This document shows positions 20,816 to 31,630 of a stretch of DNA of 64,000 nucleotides, in pieces. The DNA comes from Pseudomonadota bacterium. Lineage in GTDB: Bacteria > Pseudomonadota > Gammaproteobacteria > Burkholderiales > Chitinibacteraceae. The stretch is taken from assembly GCA_026399755.1 (NCBI GenBank), contig JAPLQI010000004.1:29755-93754 (forward strand). The letters run 5' to 3'. Positions within the stretch are counted from its first letter, which is position 1. Each line of letters opens with the position of its first letter. Made by a program: the position numbers and the translations under genes. A model generated the notes under the pieces. It did not search any database. It was given only the letters and a program-made list of their open reading frames with translations, and was not told the origin of the DNA.

Positions 20816-21973
20816 TTAGAAGCCTGTCCATGTACCAACAGTGATACGTGTGCTGTTACCTGAATCAGCAGTCGAACCATCGAAGTGAGTCGATGCTTTA
20901 GAATCATACTTGTGGTAACGGCCCTGTACGAAGAACTGAGTGTTTTTCGACAACATATAGCCCCACTGACCAGCAAACTGCTGAACACCAGAATCAACAG
21001 TATCGCTACCCTTGTTTGCTGCGCGAAGACCACCAGCCAACTTAGCATCCATAATTTGCTGATAGCTAATGTTAATACTGTTTTTGCCGAAGTTATAACC
21101 ACCACCAATCAACCATTGGTTAACATCAACTGAAGATGCACCACCGCCAACTTTAACGTAGTTACGCTTGTACAGACCACGAACATTGAAATCACCAAAT
21201 GTTGCACGGGCGCCAGCAAAAGCCAAACGTGATTCGTTACCAGCTTCAGTTACATCGCCCCAGTTAGCAGGGCCATTGCCATTTGCCAGCGCCATTTGTA
21301 CAAAGGCGCGATCATTTTGCTGCTGATAACCAGCATCAAGATTGAAGTTAGCATAGGCCACATTACCAGTCAGGTCGTAAGCGTATGTATTTGTATCGCC
21401 CTTACCAGCTGGCGTGAAATCATTTTTACCTGTTTCTGCATTCAACGAATACTTAGCTGCAGCCGGGCCAGCTTTGTCACCAATCTTGTACTGAGCAGCA
21501 AAAGAAACAGGACCAAACTTAGGTGACATATAGTTCAGGGAATCTTTCCACTTGTCTTGTGAAGTACCAAAGTCAGCAGTGAGATTGCCAGAACCATTTA
21601 CACCATACGGCCAGTCAAGCACGTTCAGGTAAGAATTAACAAACTGCGTACCAGCACGTAGTTCACCCCAAGTACCAGCATAACCAATCCAAGCTTCACG
21701 ACCACCAAAACCATCATAACGATCTGGTGTTGCAACTTTAGAAGCAACACGCCACTTCATTGTGCTGCCGTTATCTAGTTTGTCGGAGCCATCAAAGTTA
21801 ATAACGATTGCTGTTTCTTGGTATAACTCACCACCGGACTTACCAGCACCCGTTTCACGGTTTGTACCAAACATCAGGTCCATTTCAGCAGAACCATTAA
21901 TAGACACATCAGCAAAAGCTGGGGCAGAGCATGCAGCTGCAACAGCAGCGACGATCAGAGCACGTTTAAACAT
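20816..21973 (-). CDS. Gram-negative general porin
   Basis: Signal peptide MFKRALIVAAVAAACSAPAFA; DVSINGSAEMDLMFGTN; terminal Phe (RITVGTWTGF). Confidence 0.93.
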   Translation of the reverse strand: MFKRALIVAAVAAACSAPAFADVSINGSAEMDLMFGTNRETGAGKSGGELYQETAIVINFDGSDKLDNGSTMKWRVASKVATPDRYDGFGGREAWIGYAGTWGELRAGTQFVNSYLNVLDWPYGVNGSGNLTADFGTSQDKWKDSLNYMSPKFGPVSFAAQYKIGDKAGPAAAKYSLNAETGKNDFTPAGKGDTNTYAYDLTGNVAYANFNLDAGYQQQNDRAFVQMALANGNGPANWGDVTEAGNESRLAFAGARATFGDFNVRGLYKRNYVKVGGGASSVDVNQWLIGGGYNFGKNSINISYQQIMDAKLAGGLRAANKGSDTVDSGVQQFAGQWGYMLSKNTQFFVQGRYHKYDSKASTHFDGSTADSGNSTRITVGTWTGF

Positions 21974-22159
21974 TATTCATCTCTCTCTTAAAGGGATATG
22001 GTTTTTTTAACTTCAGTACATCAAGGCATATTTGCTTGTGTTACGGAGCAAGAATACTCAATAGGTACAAACCCATGCAATATTGCGTCGCTTATCTGCA
22101 ACATTGTGTGGCCCAAATGCAACACAGATCCTTCAAGAGTGGCGTAGATACTAGCGCGC

Positions 22160-22198
22160 ACAAAAAAACGCCACGACTTGCGTCGTGGCGTTTTTTTT
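22160..22198. terminator. Rho-independent terminator hairpin
   Basis: caaaaaaacgccacgac-ttgc-gtcgtggcgtttttttt. Confidence 0.8.
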
Positions 22199-22261
22199 AT
22201 GCTTTTAAAGTGTTAAACCAGCATTTGATGCTTGTTTTTCACTTTTAGGGCAGGTTCTAAA

Positions 22262-23380
22262 TTAGAACGCTGTCCATGTACCGATCAAGAAGCGTGTAGA
22301 GCTATCTTTGTTCACACCAGCAGAACCATCAAGCTGTGAAGCACTTGTCATTACGCTAGCTTGACCAGCAGTATCTAACATGTGATGACGAACTTGAGCG
22401 AAAGCTACAGTGTTCTTAGACAGTGTGTAGTTGTACTGAGCATTGATAACGTTCATACCGTTATCAAATTTCTGACCGTCAGTCTTGCTGTCTTGAACGC
22501 GTTGATAACCAAGGTTGAAGTTGTTCTTACCCATCGTGTAACCAGCAGCAACCAAGAACTGGTCAACTGTAGTCTTGCTACCGGCCTTGTCACCAGCAAT
22601 ACCTGCCAGATTTACTTTACCGTTCCATTGGTTACGCTTGTAACCAGCAGCTAAATCAAATGCGCCAGTTTTGTACTTAGCATCGATATTGTAAGTGCGT
22701 GCTGAGTTTTCAGCTGGTGAATCATTGGTAGTGAACTCGCCAGAATGACCCCAGTTACCGTTACCACCAAATGTACCAGCATCAGAAGACAAGTTCTTAG
22801 CATTTTTTGCTTCAGAAGCACCAGCAGATACATCAAAACCGTAGCCAGCGTAGTTAGCTGTCAATTCCATAGCGCGGGCTGAGTTACGACCGTTACCTAA
22901 ATCGTATTGACCAGCAAAGCTAAAGCCGCTGAATTTAGGTGAGAAGTAGCTTACGCCGTTAGCGTATTGAACTTGTTGCGAACCAAAATCAGCCCACAAG
23001 TTACCTGAACCATTGTTCGCGAAACCATCCATTTCTAGGTATTGGTTAGAGAACTGGTTACCGAAGCGAACTTCACCGAACTTAGTTTCGTAACCGATCC
23101 AAGCTTCACGTTGACCAAAGCTGTCGTAACGACCTGGTGTTGCTACTTTTTGCGCAACACGCCATTTTAGTGTATCGCCAGAATCAAGCTTATCGCGACC
23201 ATCAACATTGATCACAACAGCGATTTCTTCAGCAACTTTGCCTTTACCATCTGTACCAGCTTGGTTGGTCTTGTACATCAAGTCCATTTCAGCAGAACCG
23301 CTGATAGTTACTTCGGCGAATGCAGCAGGAGCTGCAAACATTGCGGATACGGCAGTAGCGATAAGAACGCGCTTAAACAT
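22262..23380 (-). CDS. Gram-negative general porin (paralogue of adjacent porin)
   Basis: Signal peptide, EVTISGSAEMDLMYKTNQ, terminal Phe (RFLIGTWTAF); same architecture as 20816..21973. Confidence 0.93.
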   Translation of the reverse strand: MFKRVLIATAVSAMFAAPAAFAEVTISGSAEMDLMYKTNQAGTDGKGKVAEEIAVVINVDGRDKLDSGDTLKWRVAQKVATPGRYDSFGQREAWIGYETKFGEVRFGNQFSNQYLEMDGFANNGSGNLWADFGSQQVQYANGVSYFSPKFSGFSFAGQYDLGNGRNSARAMELTANYAGYGFDVSAGASEAKNAKNLSSDAGTFGGNGNWGHSGEFTTNDSPAENSARTYNIDAKYKTGAFDLAAGYKRNQWNGKVNLAGIAGDKAGSKTTVDQFLVAAGYTMGKNNFNLGYQRVQDSKTDGQKFDNGMNVINAQYNYTLSKNTVAFAQVRHHMLDTAGQASVMTSASQLDGSAGVNKDSSTRFLIGTWTAF

Positions 23381-24221
23381 ACTGAGATTCCTTTATCAAT
23401 TTTAAGAGCCACGAATCCATAGTTGAATTCGGATCCATAGGATTTGAAAGACCACTCAAGCACTAATTTTTTTAAAGCCAACTCAGTGAAAAAACTGAAT
23501 CTACTTAATAAAAAATTGAGCGTGTTAAGTGCTCCGAAGCCCGTATATAACCACAGAGATAATTTTTGTTCTGCTGTAAAAATACCAAACCCTTATACGT
23601 AAAAATACCAACAAGTATTTAATTGGCATACACTAGGTAATGCACCCTATATATAAATAATCGAGCGCAAAAATACATTAAAAATAATATTTAATATCGT
23701 AAATAATTTACACATTAACAAGGAAAAATACACGTACTTTTAATTGTTTTTAATGTAAGTAAATCAGTGTTATTTAAGTTTTAATTCAAAAGGAATAATC
23801 AATTGTCATTTTTTCTTTAGTGCGTTCATTTTCAAATTTATGAAATTTGAGCTTTTACTCCCACGGAACAGCAGCCTAAAACTTAATCAACAAGTTATGC
23901 GCGTTGCTAATTTGCAACATGTTTTCTTATAAAAAAATCAGAAAATATAGTGTAGTAACCAAGCATAGTTAGTGGACTTAGCACAATTCTGCGTAAACCT
24001 AGGGTGCTCAGATGCTTTTCTTAGGCGCTGCTGTAACCGCAAAAACATCCTTCTCAAGCAATTTGCGGCTAAGCCGTTTTTAGGGCATTTGTACTTACGT
24101 AGAGAGGATTTGGGGATGGCGTTATAGGTTTGCACCGGAGAGCAGCCCTGTATCGCACCTTAAGCAAAACAGCCTTAGTACAAGCAAGCCCTCCCTCACA
24201 AGTATTTGCTATTCAGCAGGC

Positions 24222-24254
24222 AAAAAAATACCCGCATCGCTGCGGGTATTTTTA
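24222..24254 (-). terminator. Rho-independent terminator of gap
   Basis: aaaaaatacccgca-tcgc-tgcgggtatttttat. Confidence 0.75.
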
Positions 24255-24296
24255 TGAAACTCGATACTTATTGAAAGCAGAAATAAGCCAAAACGC

Positions 24297-25313
24297 TTAT
24301 TTAGCGTTCCACAGAGCCTTAGTAGTATCAAGCATACGGTTGGAGAAGCCCCACTCGTTATCGTACCAAGACAATACTTTTACCAAAGTGCCACCAGAAA
24401 CCTTAGTTTGCGATGCTTCATAGGTAGAAGAAGCTGGATCATGGTTAAAGTCGATCGACACCAATGGCAGGTCGTTGTAGTTCAACACGCCTTTCATTGG
24501 GCCTTCGGACGCTTCTTTCATGATCTGGTTGATTTCTTCGACAGTCGTTGCACGAGCAGCGGTGAAAGTCAGGTCAACCAAGGACACATTGATTGTTGGT
24601 ACGCGAACAGCGAAACCATCCAGCTTACCTTTCAGCTCTGGCAATACCAGTGCAACCGCAGCTGCTGCGCCAGTTTTAGTTGGGATCATTGAATGTGTTG
24701 CTGAACGGGCACGACGCAAGTCTTCGTGATAAACGTCAGTAAGCACTTGATCATTGGTGTAGCTGTGGATCGTGGTCATCAAGCCTGAAACCAGACCGAT
24801 TTTATCGTTCAGTGGCTTAACCAGCGGCGCAAGGCAGTTGGTTGTGCATGAAGCGTTAGAAATAACGGTGTCGCTTGCTTTCAGCGTGTCGTGGTTTACA
24901 CCAAACACGATGGTTGCATCGACATCATTACCACCAGGAGCGGAGATAATGACTTTTTTCGCGCCTGCAGTAATGTGAGCCGAAGCCTTTGCTTTGCTAG
25001 CGAAGAAGCCAGTACATTCCATCACGACATCAACACCGATTTCAGCCCATGGCAGATCAGCTGGATTGCGCTGAGCACAAACGCGAATTTTGTCGCCGTT
25101 TACGATCATGAAATCGCCATCAACCGATACTTTGCCAGCAAATTTGCCGTGCACGGTATCGTATTGAGTCAGGTGAGCATTGGTCTTAGCGTCGCCCAAA
25201 TCGTTAATTGCCACGATTTGGAATTCATCAGTACGGCCAGACTCATACAAAGCGCGCAGTACATTGCGACCGATACGACCGTAGCCGTTAATTGCGATAC
25301 GAATTGCTGCCAT
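24297..25313 (-). CDS. gap: Glyceraldehyde-3-phosphate dehydrogenase, type I
   Basis: Start ATG 25313 ([24 protein letters not shown]); active site [12 protein letters not shown]. Confidence 0.96.
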   Translation of the reverse strand: MAAIRIAINGYGRIGRNVLRALYESGRTDEFQIVAINDLGDAKTNAHLTQYDTVHGKFAGKVSVDGDFMIVNGDKIRVCAQRNPADLPWAEIGVDVVMECTGFFASKAKASAHITAGAKKVIISAPGGNDVDATIVFGVNHDTLKASDTVISNASCTTNCLAPLVKPLNDKIGLVSGLMTTIHSYTNDQVLTDVYHEDLRRARSATHSMIPTKTGAAAAVALVLPELKGKLDGFAVRVPTINVSLVDLTFTAARATTVEEINQIMKEASEGPMKGVLNYNDLPLVSIDFNHDPASSTYEASQTKVSGGTLVKVLSWYDNEWGFSNRMLDTTKALWNAK

Positions 25314-25495
25314 TGCCTGGTGCTCCTCAGAGAGTTCAGAAAAAACGCGCTCGCTACAGAGGCGCGCATAAAAAAATTGAATACAAAGAATACCCAACTG
25401 TCGCCTTGCTGACGATATGGCTATTCCCTATAAATAATAAAATATTGATTTAAATCTTAGGGTGAGCAAGTTTTTGCCCCCACCTTACAATTTAA

Positions 25496-26119
25496 TTACT
25501 TTCTAAATGCAGCCGCAGCACGAGCTAGAGCGGTAATTCCAGCCCAATCACCTGCCGCAACCATTTCTTTTGGTGCCAGCCATGAGCCACCTACACAACC
25601 AACATTCGGCATCGCCAATAGCTTAGGCGCAGATTCTGGGCTTACACCGCCAGTTGGGCAGAATAAGATTTGTGGCAATGGGCCGCCCATTGCTTTAAGC
25701 ATGCCGATGCTGCCGGCTTGCTCAGCTGGGAATAATTTCAAAGCATCAAAACCTTCTTCCAAAGCAGCAATCGCTTCGGATGGGGTCATTACACCGGGTA
25801 GTAATTGGATATCGGCAGCACGGGCCGCAGCAGCCAGCTTAGGTGTTAAGCCAGGCGTCACCGCAAATACCGCGCCAGCGGCTTTAGCTTCAGCAAATTG
25901 CTCTGGGCGCACGACAGTGCCCACGCCAACAATCGCACCAGGTACGTTATCAACAATGGCGCGCACTGCTGCCAAAGCTGCATCGGTGCGTAAAGTTACT
26001 TCAAGCACACAAATACCACCCTCAACCAAGGCTTTTGCCAATGGAACTGCGTGCTCTACTTTCTCGATTACCAAAACCGGCATCACCGGACAAGAGCGCA
26101 TGATTTCGCGAATTTGCAT
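25496..26119 (-). CDS. eda: 2-keto-3-deoxy-6-phosphogluconate aldolase
   Basis: Start ATG 26119 (MQIREIMRSCPVMPVLVIE); GVGTVVRPEQF, DALKLFPAEQAGS, FCPTGGVSPE. Confidence 0.95.
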   Translation of the reverse strand: MQIREIMRSCPVMPVLVIEKVEHAVPLAKALVEGGICVLEVTLRTDAALAAVRAIVDNVPGAIVGVGTVVRPEQFAEAKAAGAVFAVTPGLTPKLAAAARAADIQLLPGVMTPSEAIAALEEGFDALKLFPAEQAGSIGMLKAMGGPLPQILFCPTGGVSPESAPKLLAMPNVGCVGGSWLAPKEMVAAGDWAGITALARAAAAFRK

Positions 26120-26269
26120 GGGGTTGTTCTTCCTGTTCTGTAACAATTAGATATATAAGGATGGGAGGAGCAGAGTGATACCCATCAGTAATGACGATTC
26201 GATGAGTATCTCGCTGAGTGCAAATGCTTTGCTTCACCCAGCGATGCTCCCCCATCAAAAAAAACTTAA

Positions 26270-28102
26270 TTAATGAGCAAGGCCCATGCTGATTGCGCCT
26301 TCTTCAGCACCAGTAGCCGCCGCGCGGAATGTGGCAAACAACTCGCGCCCCATACCATGCTCGTTAGCAGTTAAATCTGCTGTATCCACAGTGCGAGCAG
26401 CCCATTCAGCAGCATCGACCTTGGCTTCAACCACACCAGCATCAGCATCGAGGCGGATAATGTCGCCCGTTCTGACCTTGCCCAATGGGCCGCCATTTAA
26501 TACTTCTGGTGTCATATGAATGGCAGAAGGCACTTTGCCGGACGCGCCCGACATACGGCCATCGGTGACCAAGGCCACTTTAAAGCCGCGATCTTGTAAA
26601 AGTCCTAGCACCGGCGTGAGCTTATGCAGCTCTGGCATACCATTGGCACACGGGCCTTGGAAACGCAGCACGACTACAAAGTCTTTTTCCAACTCGCCAC
26701 GCTTAAAGGCTGCCAACACGTCATCTTGATCATCAAACACAATCGCAGGCGCTTCTACACAGCGATTTTCTGGCTTAACTGCAGAAATTTTGATGACAGA
26801 GCGGCCCAAGTTACCCGCCAACAAGCGTAAACCACCGTCAGCACTAAATGGATTACTTGCATGGCGAACCACATTATCGTCCACAGGCTCAAGAGGTGCA
26901 GCGCGCCATACTGCCTTGCCATCTTCACCTAAGAAAGGCTCGTTGGCGTAAGGACGTAAACTTTTGCCAGCAACGGTCAGCACATCTTCATGCAGCAAGC
27001 CCGCATCGAGCAATTCGCGAATCAAGAAGCCCATTCCACCCGCAGCGTGGAAGTGATTTACATCGGCAGAGCCATTTGGATAAATCTTTGCCAGCAAAGG
27101 AATAATGGCTGATAAATCATCAAAATCAGTCCAATCAATAATGATGCCTGCCGCTCGAGCAATCGCGATCATATGGATGGTGTGATTGGTCGAGCCGCCT
27201 GTTGCAAGCAAGCCAACAATGCCGTTCACAATGCATTTTTCATCGACCACTTTACCTACTGGCGTAAATTCATTGCCTTTATAAGTAATTGCAATCGCAC
27301 GTTGTGCCGCAGCAACAGTCAGGGCTTCACGTAAGGGAGTATTAGGATTAACGAAAGCTGCGCCAGGTAAATGCAGGCCCATCACCTCCATCAACATTTG
27401 ATTTGAGTTAGCCGTACCAAAGAAGGTGCATGTTCCTGCACCGTGGTAAGAGCCTTCTTCAGAAGCCAATAATTCTTCACGGCCACATTTGCCTTCAGCA
27501 AATAACTGACGTGCTTTGGCTTTTTCGCTATTGGCGATGCCCGAAGTCATTGGGCCTGCTGGCACAAATACCGTCGGTAAATGGCCAAATTGCAAAGCAC
27601 CAATCAATAAACCCGGCACAATTTTGTCACAGACGCCTAAGCAAACCACACTATCAAATACATTGTGTGAAAGTGCTACAGCAGTCGACATGGCAATCAC
27701 ATCACGGCTAAACAGGCTGAGTTCCATGCCCGGCTGGCCCTGAGTGACACCATCACACATGGCAGGCACGCCACCTGCAAATTGTGCCGTGGCTCCTGCC
27801 TGACGAACGGCCTCTTTAATAATGGCGGGGAACATTTCAAAAGGCTGATGCGCCGACAGCATGTCATTGTAAGCAGAGACAATACCCAGATTGGGCTGAC
27901 GCATTTCACGCATCATAATTTTGTCGTTTTCAGGCGCCGCAGCCCAGGCATGAGCCTGATTGGTACAGGCTAAGCCTTTACGCGATGGCTCCTTGCTGGC
28001 GGCCTTTTCGAGGCGGGCTAAATAACGAGAGCGTGGGCCTTGGCTTCTTGCGATAATGCGCGCAGTGACTTCGGCAAGCTTGGGATGAACGGACATAGAC
28101 AA
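26270..28102 (-). CDS. edd: 6-phosphogluconate dehydratase
   Basis: 610 aa; [68 protein letters not shown]. Confidence 0.97.
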   Translation of the reverse strand: MSMSVHPKLAEVTARIIARSQGPRSRYLARLEKAASKEPSRKGLACTNQAHAWAAAPENDKIMMREMRQPNLGIVSAYNDMLSAHQPFEMFPAIIKEAVRQAGATAQFAGGVPAMCDGVTQGQPGMELSLFSRDVIAMSTAVALSHNVFDSVVCLGVCDKIVPGLLIGALQFGHLPTVFVPAGPMTSGIANSEKAKARQLFAEGKCGREELLASEEGSYHGAGTCTFFGTANSNQMLMEVMGLHLPGAAFVNPNTPLREALTVAAAQRAIAITYKGNEFTPVGKVVDEKCIVNGIVGLLATGGSTNHTIHMIAIARAAGIIIDWTDFDDLSAIIPLLAKIYPNGSADVNHFHAAGGMGFLIRELLDAGLLHEDVLTVAGKSLRPYANEPFLGEDGKAVWRAAPLEPVDDNVVRHASNPFSADGGLRLLAGNLGRSVIKISAVKPENRCVEAPAIVFDDQDDVLAAFKRGELEKDFVVVLRFQGPCANGMPELHKLTPVLGLLQDRGFKVALVTDGRMSGASGKVPSAIHMTPEVLNGGPLGKVRTGDIIRLDADAGVVEAKVDAAEWAARTVDTADLTANEHGMGRELFATFRAAATGAEEGAISMGLAH

Positions 28103-28158
28103 AGGCTCCGAGTTACGGCGCGATCACAGCACGCCACGTGCGTTTCTATAAAATTGAT

Positions 28159-28173
28159 CGTAGTTTTACTACA
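28159..28173. promoter_or_regulatory. Predicted HexR operator (edd side)
   Basis: cGTAGTTTTACTACa; near-perfect palindrome matching the known HexR pattern TGTARTnnnAYTACA. Confidence 0.75.
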
Positions 28174-28328
28174 AAGCATCTATAACTTCAACCGCATCAG
28201 CGTGGATTGTTCGTTTCATTGCTCTGCATCAATAGTCAACATTTACACAGGGTTACCATTCTACGCTACGTGTTAACCCCCACCATTCAGGGGCCTAGGC
28301 GAATTTCGTTTGCGCCACTATTTAATGG

Positions 28329-28343
28329 TGTAGTAAGATTACA
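28329..28343. promoter_or_regulatory. Predicted HexR operator (zwf side)
   Basis: TGTAGTAAGATTACA 59 bp upstream of zwf ATG. Confidence 0.75.
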
Positions 28344-28401
28344 AAGTCTTACGTGCCCGCCAAGGCCCGAAAACCGACTCAAAGAATAAGGACTCTCGCG
28401 G

Positions 28402-29856
28402 ATGACTCAGATCGACGCTTTCGACATGGTGCTGTTCGGCGGCACTGGCGACTTGGTAATGCGTAAATTGCTACCTGCGCTCTATCACCAACATCAAGAA
28501 GGCAATCTGCCCCAAGAAGGACGTATCGTCTGTTTGGGTCGCAGTGTTCCAGATACCGCTGCTTACCTCAAGAAAGCCCATGCCTTAGCCGTTGGCTACT
28601 TAGGCAGCCACTACAACGATGCTGATTGGGCCACGTTTGCTGAGCGAATTGAATACCTGCACCTCGATGCAAATCACCCCGCAGAATTCACCAAATTAGC
28701 CGATGCACTGAATGCTTTTCCTAAGCGCGTTCGTGTGTTTTACCTCTCGACTGCACCTGATTTATTCGCCCCTATTTCAAAGAGTCTATCCGAAGTGGGC
28801 CTTGCAGCTGGCAACGCTCGCGTCGTGCTTGAAAAGCCATTGGGACACGATTTAGCCTCATCAAACAAGATTAATGATGAAGTCGGTGAATATTTCCAAG
28901 AACACCAAATTTATCGCATCGACCATTATTTAGGCAAAGAACCTGTCCAAAATTTGATGGCTTTACGCTTTGCCAACACATTGCTCGAGCCGCTCTGGCG
29001 TCGTGAATGGATACGCGACGTACAAATTACTGTTACCGAGCAAGTTGGCGTTGAATCCCGCGCTGATTTCTACGACAAAACCGGTGCGCTGCGCGATATG
29101 GTGCAAAACCATCTCTTGCAACTGCTGACTATTGTTGCGATGGAGCCACCTGCATCGATCGATGCCGATGCAGTTCGCGATGAAAAACTCAAAATTTTAC
29201 GCGCCTTAAAGCCCCTCTCTACTGAAGACGTTCACACTAAAGTAGTTCGTGGTCAGTATCGCGCAGGTGCAGTGGCTGGCAAGCCAGTTCCTGGTTATTT
29301 GAACGAGCCTGATGTGCCTGCTGGCTCCAAAACAGAGACCTTTGTTGCGCTCAAGGTAGAAATCCAAACTTGGCGTTGGGCAGGTGTGCCGTTTTACCTG
29401 CGCACCGGTAAACGTCTATCAGACCGCCTTGCCGAGATCGTGATTAACTTCCGTGAAACACCACATTCTATCTATGGCCGCACCGCCAGCACGCCGAATC
29501 GCTTAGTGATTCAGCTGCAGCCTGATGAATCCGTACGCCTCTATATGATGGCAAAAGAGCCGGGCAATCAAGGCCGCTTGCGCCCTGTGCATTTGGATAT
29601 GGATTTCAAAGAAACCTTCCAAACCCGCAGCCCAGAAGCTTACGAGCGCCTGTTGCTAGATGTGATTCGTGGTGATCTGTCCTTGTTTGTACGTCGCGAC
29701 GAGCAACGTGCGGCATGGCGTTGGGTTGAACCCATTATCGACAACTGGGAAAACAGCTCCGACAGCCCTAAGCCTTATACTGCGGGCACTTGGGGGCCAG
29801 CGGCATCATCTGCCTTGCTATCCCGTGATGGCCTTTGCTGGCATGAAGAAGAATAA
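28402..29856 (+). CDS. zwf: Glucose-6-phosphate 1-dehydrogenase
   Basis: FGGTGDLVMRKLLPALY, RIDHYLGKEPVQNLMALRFAN. Confidence 0.97.
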   Translation: MTQIDAFDMVLFGGTGDLVMRKLLPALYHQHQEGNLPQEGRIVCLGRSVPDTAAYLKKAHALAVGYLGSHYNDADWATFAERIEYLHLDANHPAEFTKLADALNAFPKRVRVFYLSTAPDLFAPISKSLSEVGLAAGNARVVLEKPLGHDLASSNKINDEVGEYFQEHQIYRIDHYLGKEPVQNLMALRFANTLLEPLWRREWIRDVQITVTEQVGVESRADFYDKTGALRDMVQNHLLQLLTIVAMEPPASIDADAVRDEKLKILRALKPLSTEDVHTKVVRGQYRAGAVAGKPVPGYLNEPDVPAGSKTETFVALKVEIQTWRWAGVPFYLRTGKRLSDRLAEIVINFRETPHSIYGRTASTPNRLVIQLQPDESVRLYMMAKEPGNQGRLRPVHLDMDFKETFQTRSPEAYERLLLDVIRGDLSLFVRRDEQRAAWRWVEPIIDNWENSSDSPKPYTAGTWGPAASSALLSRDGLCWHEEE

Positions 29857-29872
29857 TTAAGCACTGAATCAA

Positions 29873-29902
29873 GCGGGCCGGTTTTCTGGCCCGCTCTTTC
29901 AT
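29873..29902 (+). terminator. Putative hairpin/terminator between zwf and pgl
   Basis: agcgggccgg-ttttc-tggcccgctctttc. Confidence 0.55.
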
Positions 29903-29917
29903 TCTCAGAGGTAAAAC

Positions 29918-30613
29918 ATGTTGTCATGGCACGAATGCTCGTCAAAAGACGAATTAGATCAACAACTGGCTGATTTCATTGCTGAGCAATTAAGTGCAGC
30001 CATTGCAACACGTGGCCAAGCAGGAATTGCCGTCTCAGGCGGTAGAACCCCTGCGGGCATGTTTAAAGCCTTGCGAGTTAAAGAGTTAGATTGGTCAAAA
30101 GTCGTGATTACCTTGGCTGACGAGCGCTGGGTAGCACCGGACCATGCAGATAGCAATGAGCGTCTTACCCGTGAAAACTTGCTGCAAGATAAAGCCGCGA
30201 GCGCGACTTTTATCTCACAAGTGTCTAGCGCAGCTACCGCGCATGAAGGCCAAGCGACGATCGAAACGCGCCTTGCTGCCCTACCCTCACCGCTGGATGT
30301 CTTGATTTTAGGCATGGGTGATGATGGCCATACCGCATCGCTATTTCCTAATGCGGCCGAATTAGAAGCCGCCTGTGCATCTGATGCGCTGTGCGCGGCA
30401 GTCACTCCACCAGCAGCGCCCCATCAGCGAATCACGCTCACTTTGCCGACCCTAGCCAAAGCCCGCTCGGTAATCGTACATATCACTGGCGACAGTAAAA
30501 AAGCATTATTACAAGCTGCTTTACTTGAACAAAAACCAGAAACTGAGCTGTTCCCGATCCGCCGTGTGCTAGATAAGTGCAATGGACTCAAACAGGTATT
30601 TTGGGCTACTTGA
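29918..30613 (+). CDS. pgl: 6-phosphogluconolactonase
   Basis: IAVSGGRTPAGMFKAL, LADERWVAPDHADSN, LGMGDDGHTASLFP. Confidence 0.95.
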   Translation: MLSWHECSSKDELDQQLADFIAEQLSAAIATRGQAGIAVSGGRTPAGMFKALRVKELDWSKVVITLADERWVAPDHADSNERLTRENLLQDKAASATFISQVSSAATAHEGQATIETRLAALPSPLDVLILGMGDDGHTASLFPNAAELEAACASDALCAAVTPPAAPHQRITLTLPTLAKARSVIVHITGDSKKALLQAALLEQKPETELFPIRRVLDKCNGLKQVFWAT

Positions 30614-30691
30614 TACGCGGCCTTAGGCGATCTGAGTACGTGGTTTACCTCGTTCAACGATGTGCCCCTAGCCCCGAGCTTCATGTGCCAT

Positions 30692-30732
30692 GGTGGGTTA
30701 CGCCCAGCCAAAAACCGCTGGGCTAACCCACC
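30692..30732. repeat. Palindromic intergenic repeat (pgl-hexR spacer)
   Basis: ggtgggttacgcccagc ... gctgggctaacccacc. Confidence 0.75.
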
Positions 30733-30755
30733 CTACAATTGTGTGAGAAAAATAC

Positions 30756-31607
30756 ATGCTCGAACGTATCAAGGCCGCACTCGATAGCCTCAGCAAATCA
30801 GAACGCAAAGTCGCAGAGTTGGTGATTGAGCAACCTAATTTGGTGGCTAACGCACCGATCGCTCAAATTGCCGAACTGGCATTGGTTTCACAGCCTACCG
30901 TGATTCGATTCTGTCGCTCACTCAACTGCTCTGGCTTGCAGGATTTCAAGCTACGTCTTACACGCAGCTTGGTGTCTGGCGTGCCCTATGTGCACTCTAT
31001 GGTCAGCCGCGATGATTCGGCTCACGATTTAGCGCGTAAATTATTCGACAATAATATTTCGCATCTGCTGCGCTGCCGTAATGAGCTTGATACCGAGGTG
31101 TTAGAGCGCGCCATCACCATTTTGTCGAATGCTAAAAAGATTGAAGTCTATGGCCAAGGGCAATCAGGTGCGGTGGCCATTGATGCACAGAACAAGTTTT
31201 TCCGCTTGGGCGTGCCTACTGTTTCCTATACCGATCCGCATATGCACGGCATGAGCGCATCGATGCTCGGGCCAGGGGACGCCGTTGTGGCCGTTTCTAA
31301 CTCGGGACGCACACTGGATTTACTGCGCTCAGTAGAAATTGCCCGTGATGCAGGGGCGGATGTAATCGGGATTACCCATTCCAAATCGCCCTTAGCCAAG
31401 CGTTGCTCGCTTTGCCTCTATGCTGACACGATGGAAGACCCTGATCTTTACACCCCAATGATTACCCGTATTGTGCACTTGGTGATTATTGACGTACTTG
31501 CCGTAGGCGTAGCACTCAGACGCGGGCCAGAACTCATAGACCAGCTCGAAAAAATGAAACGCAGCCTCAAAGAAAAGCGTGTTCGTGGTCATGACAACTA
31601 CAGCTGA
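30756..31607 (+). CDS. hexR: RpiR-family regulator HexR (HTH + SIS)
   Basis: [81 protein letters not shown]; context zwf-pgl. Confidence 0.93.
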   Translation: MLERIKAALDSLSKSERKVAELVIEQPNLVANAPIAQIAELALVSQPTVIRFCRSLNCSGLQDFKLRLTRSLVSGVPYVHSMVSRDDSAHDLARKLFDNNISHLLRCRNELDTEVLERAITILSNAKKIEVYGQGQSGAVAIDAQNKFFRLGVPTVSYTDPHMHGMSASMLGPGDAVVAVSNSGRTLDLLRSVEIARDAGADVIGITHSKSPLAKRCSLCLYADTMEDPDLYTPMITRIVHLVIIDVLAVGVALRRGPELIDQLEKMKRSLKEKRVRGHDNYS

Positions 31608-31630
31608 TTTTTAAGGACCCATTTACTATC

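Noticed and set aside
23938-24135. 65-aa ORF in the porin-gap spacer
   Set aside because: Short, no plausible RBS or family resemblance; kept only as part of an unexplained intergenic region.
24891-25412. 173-aa ORF antisense to gap
   Set aside because: Overlaps gap entirely; gap is certain from its active-site motif.
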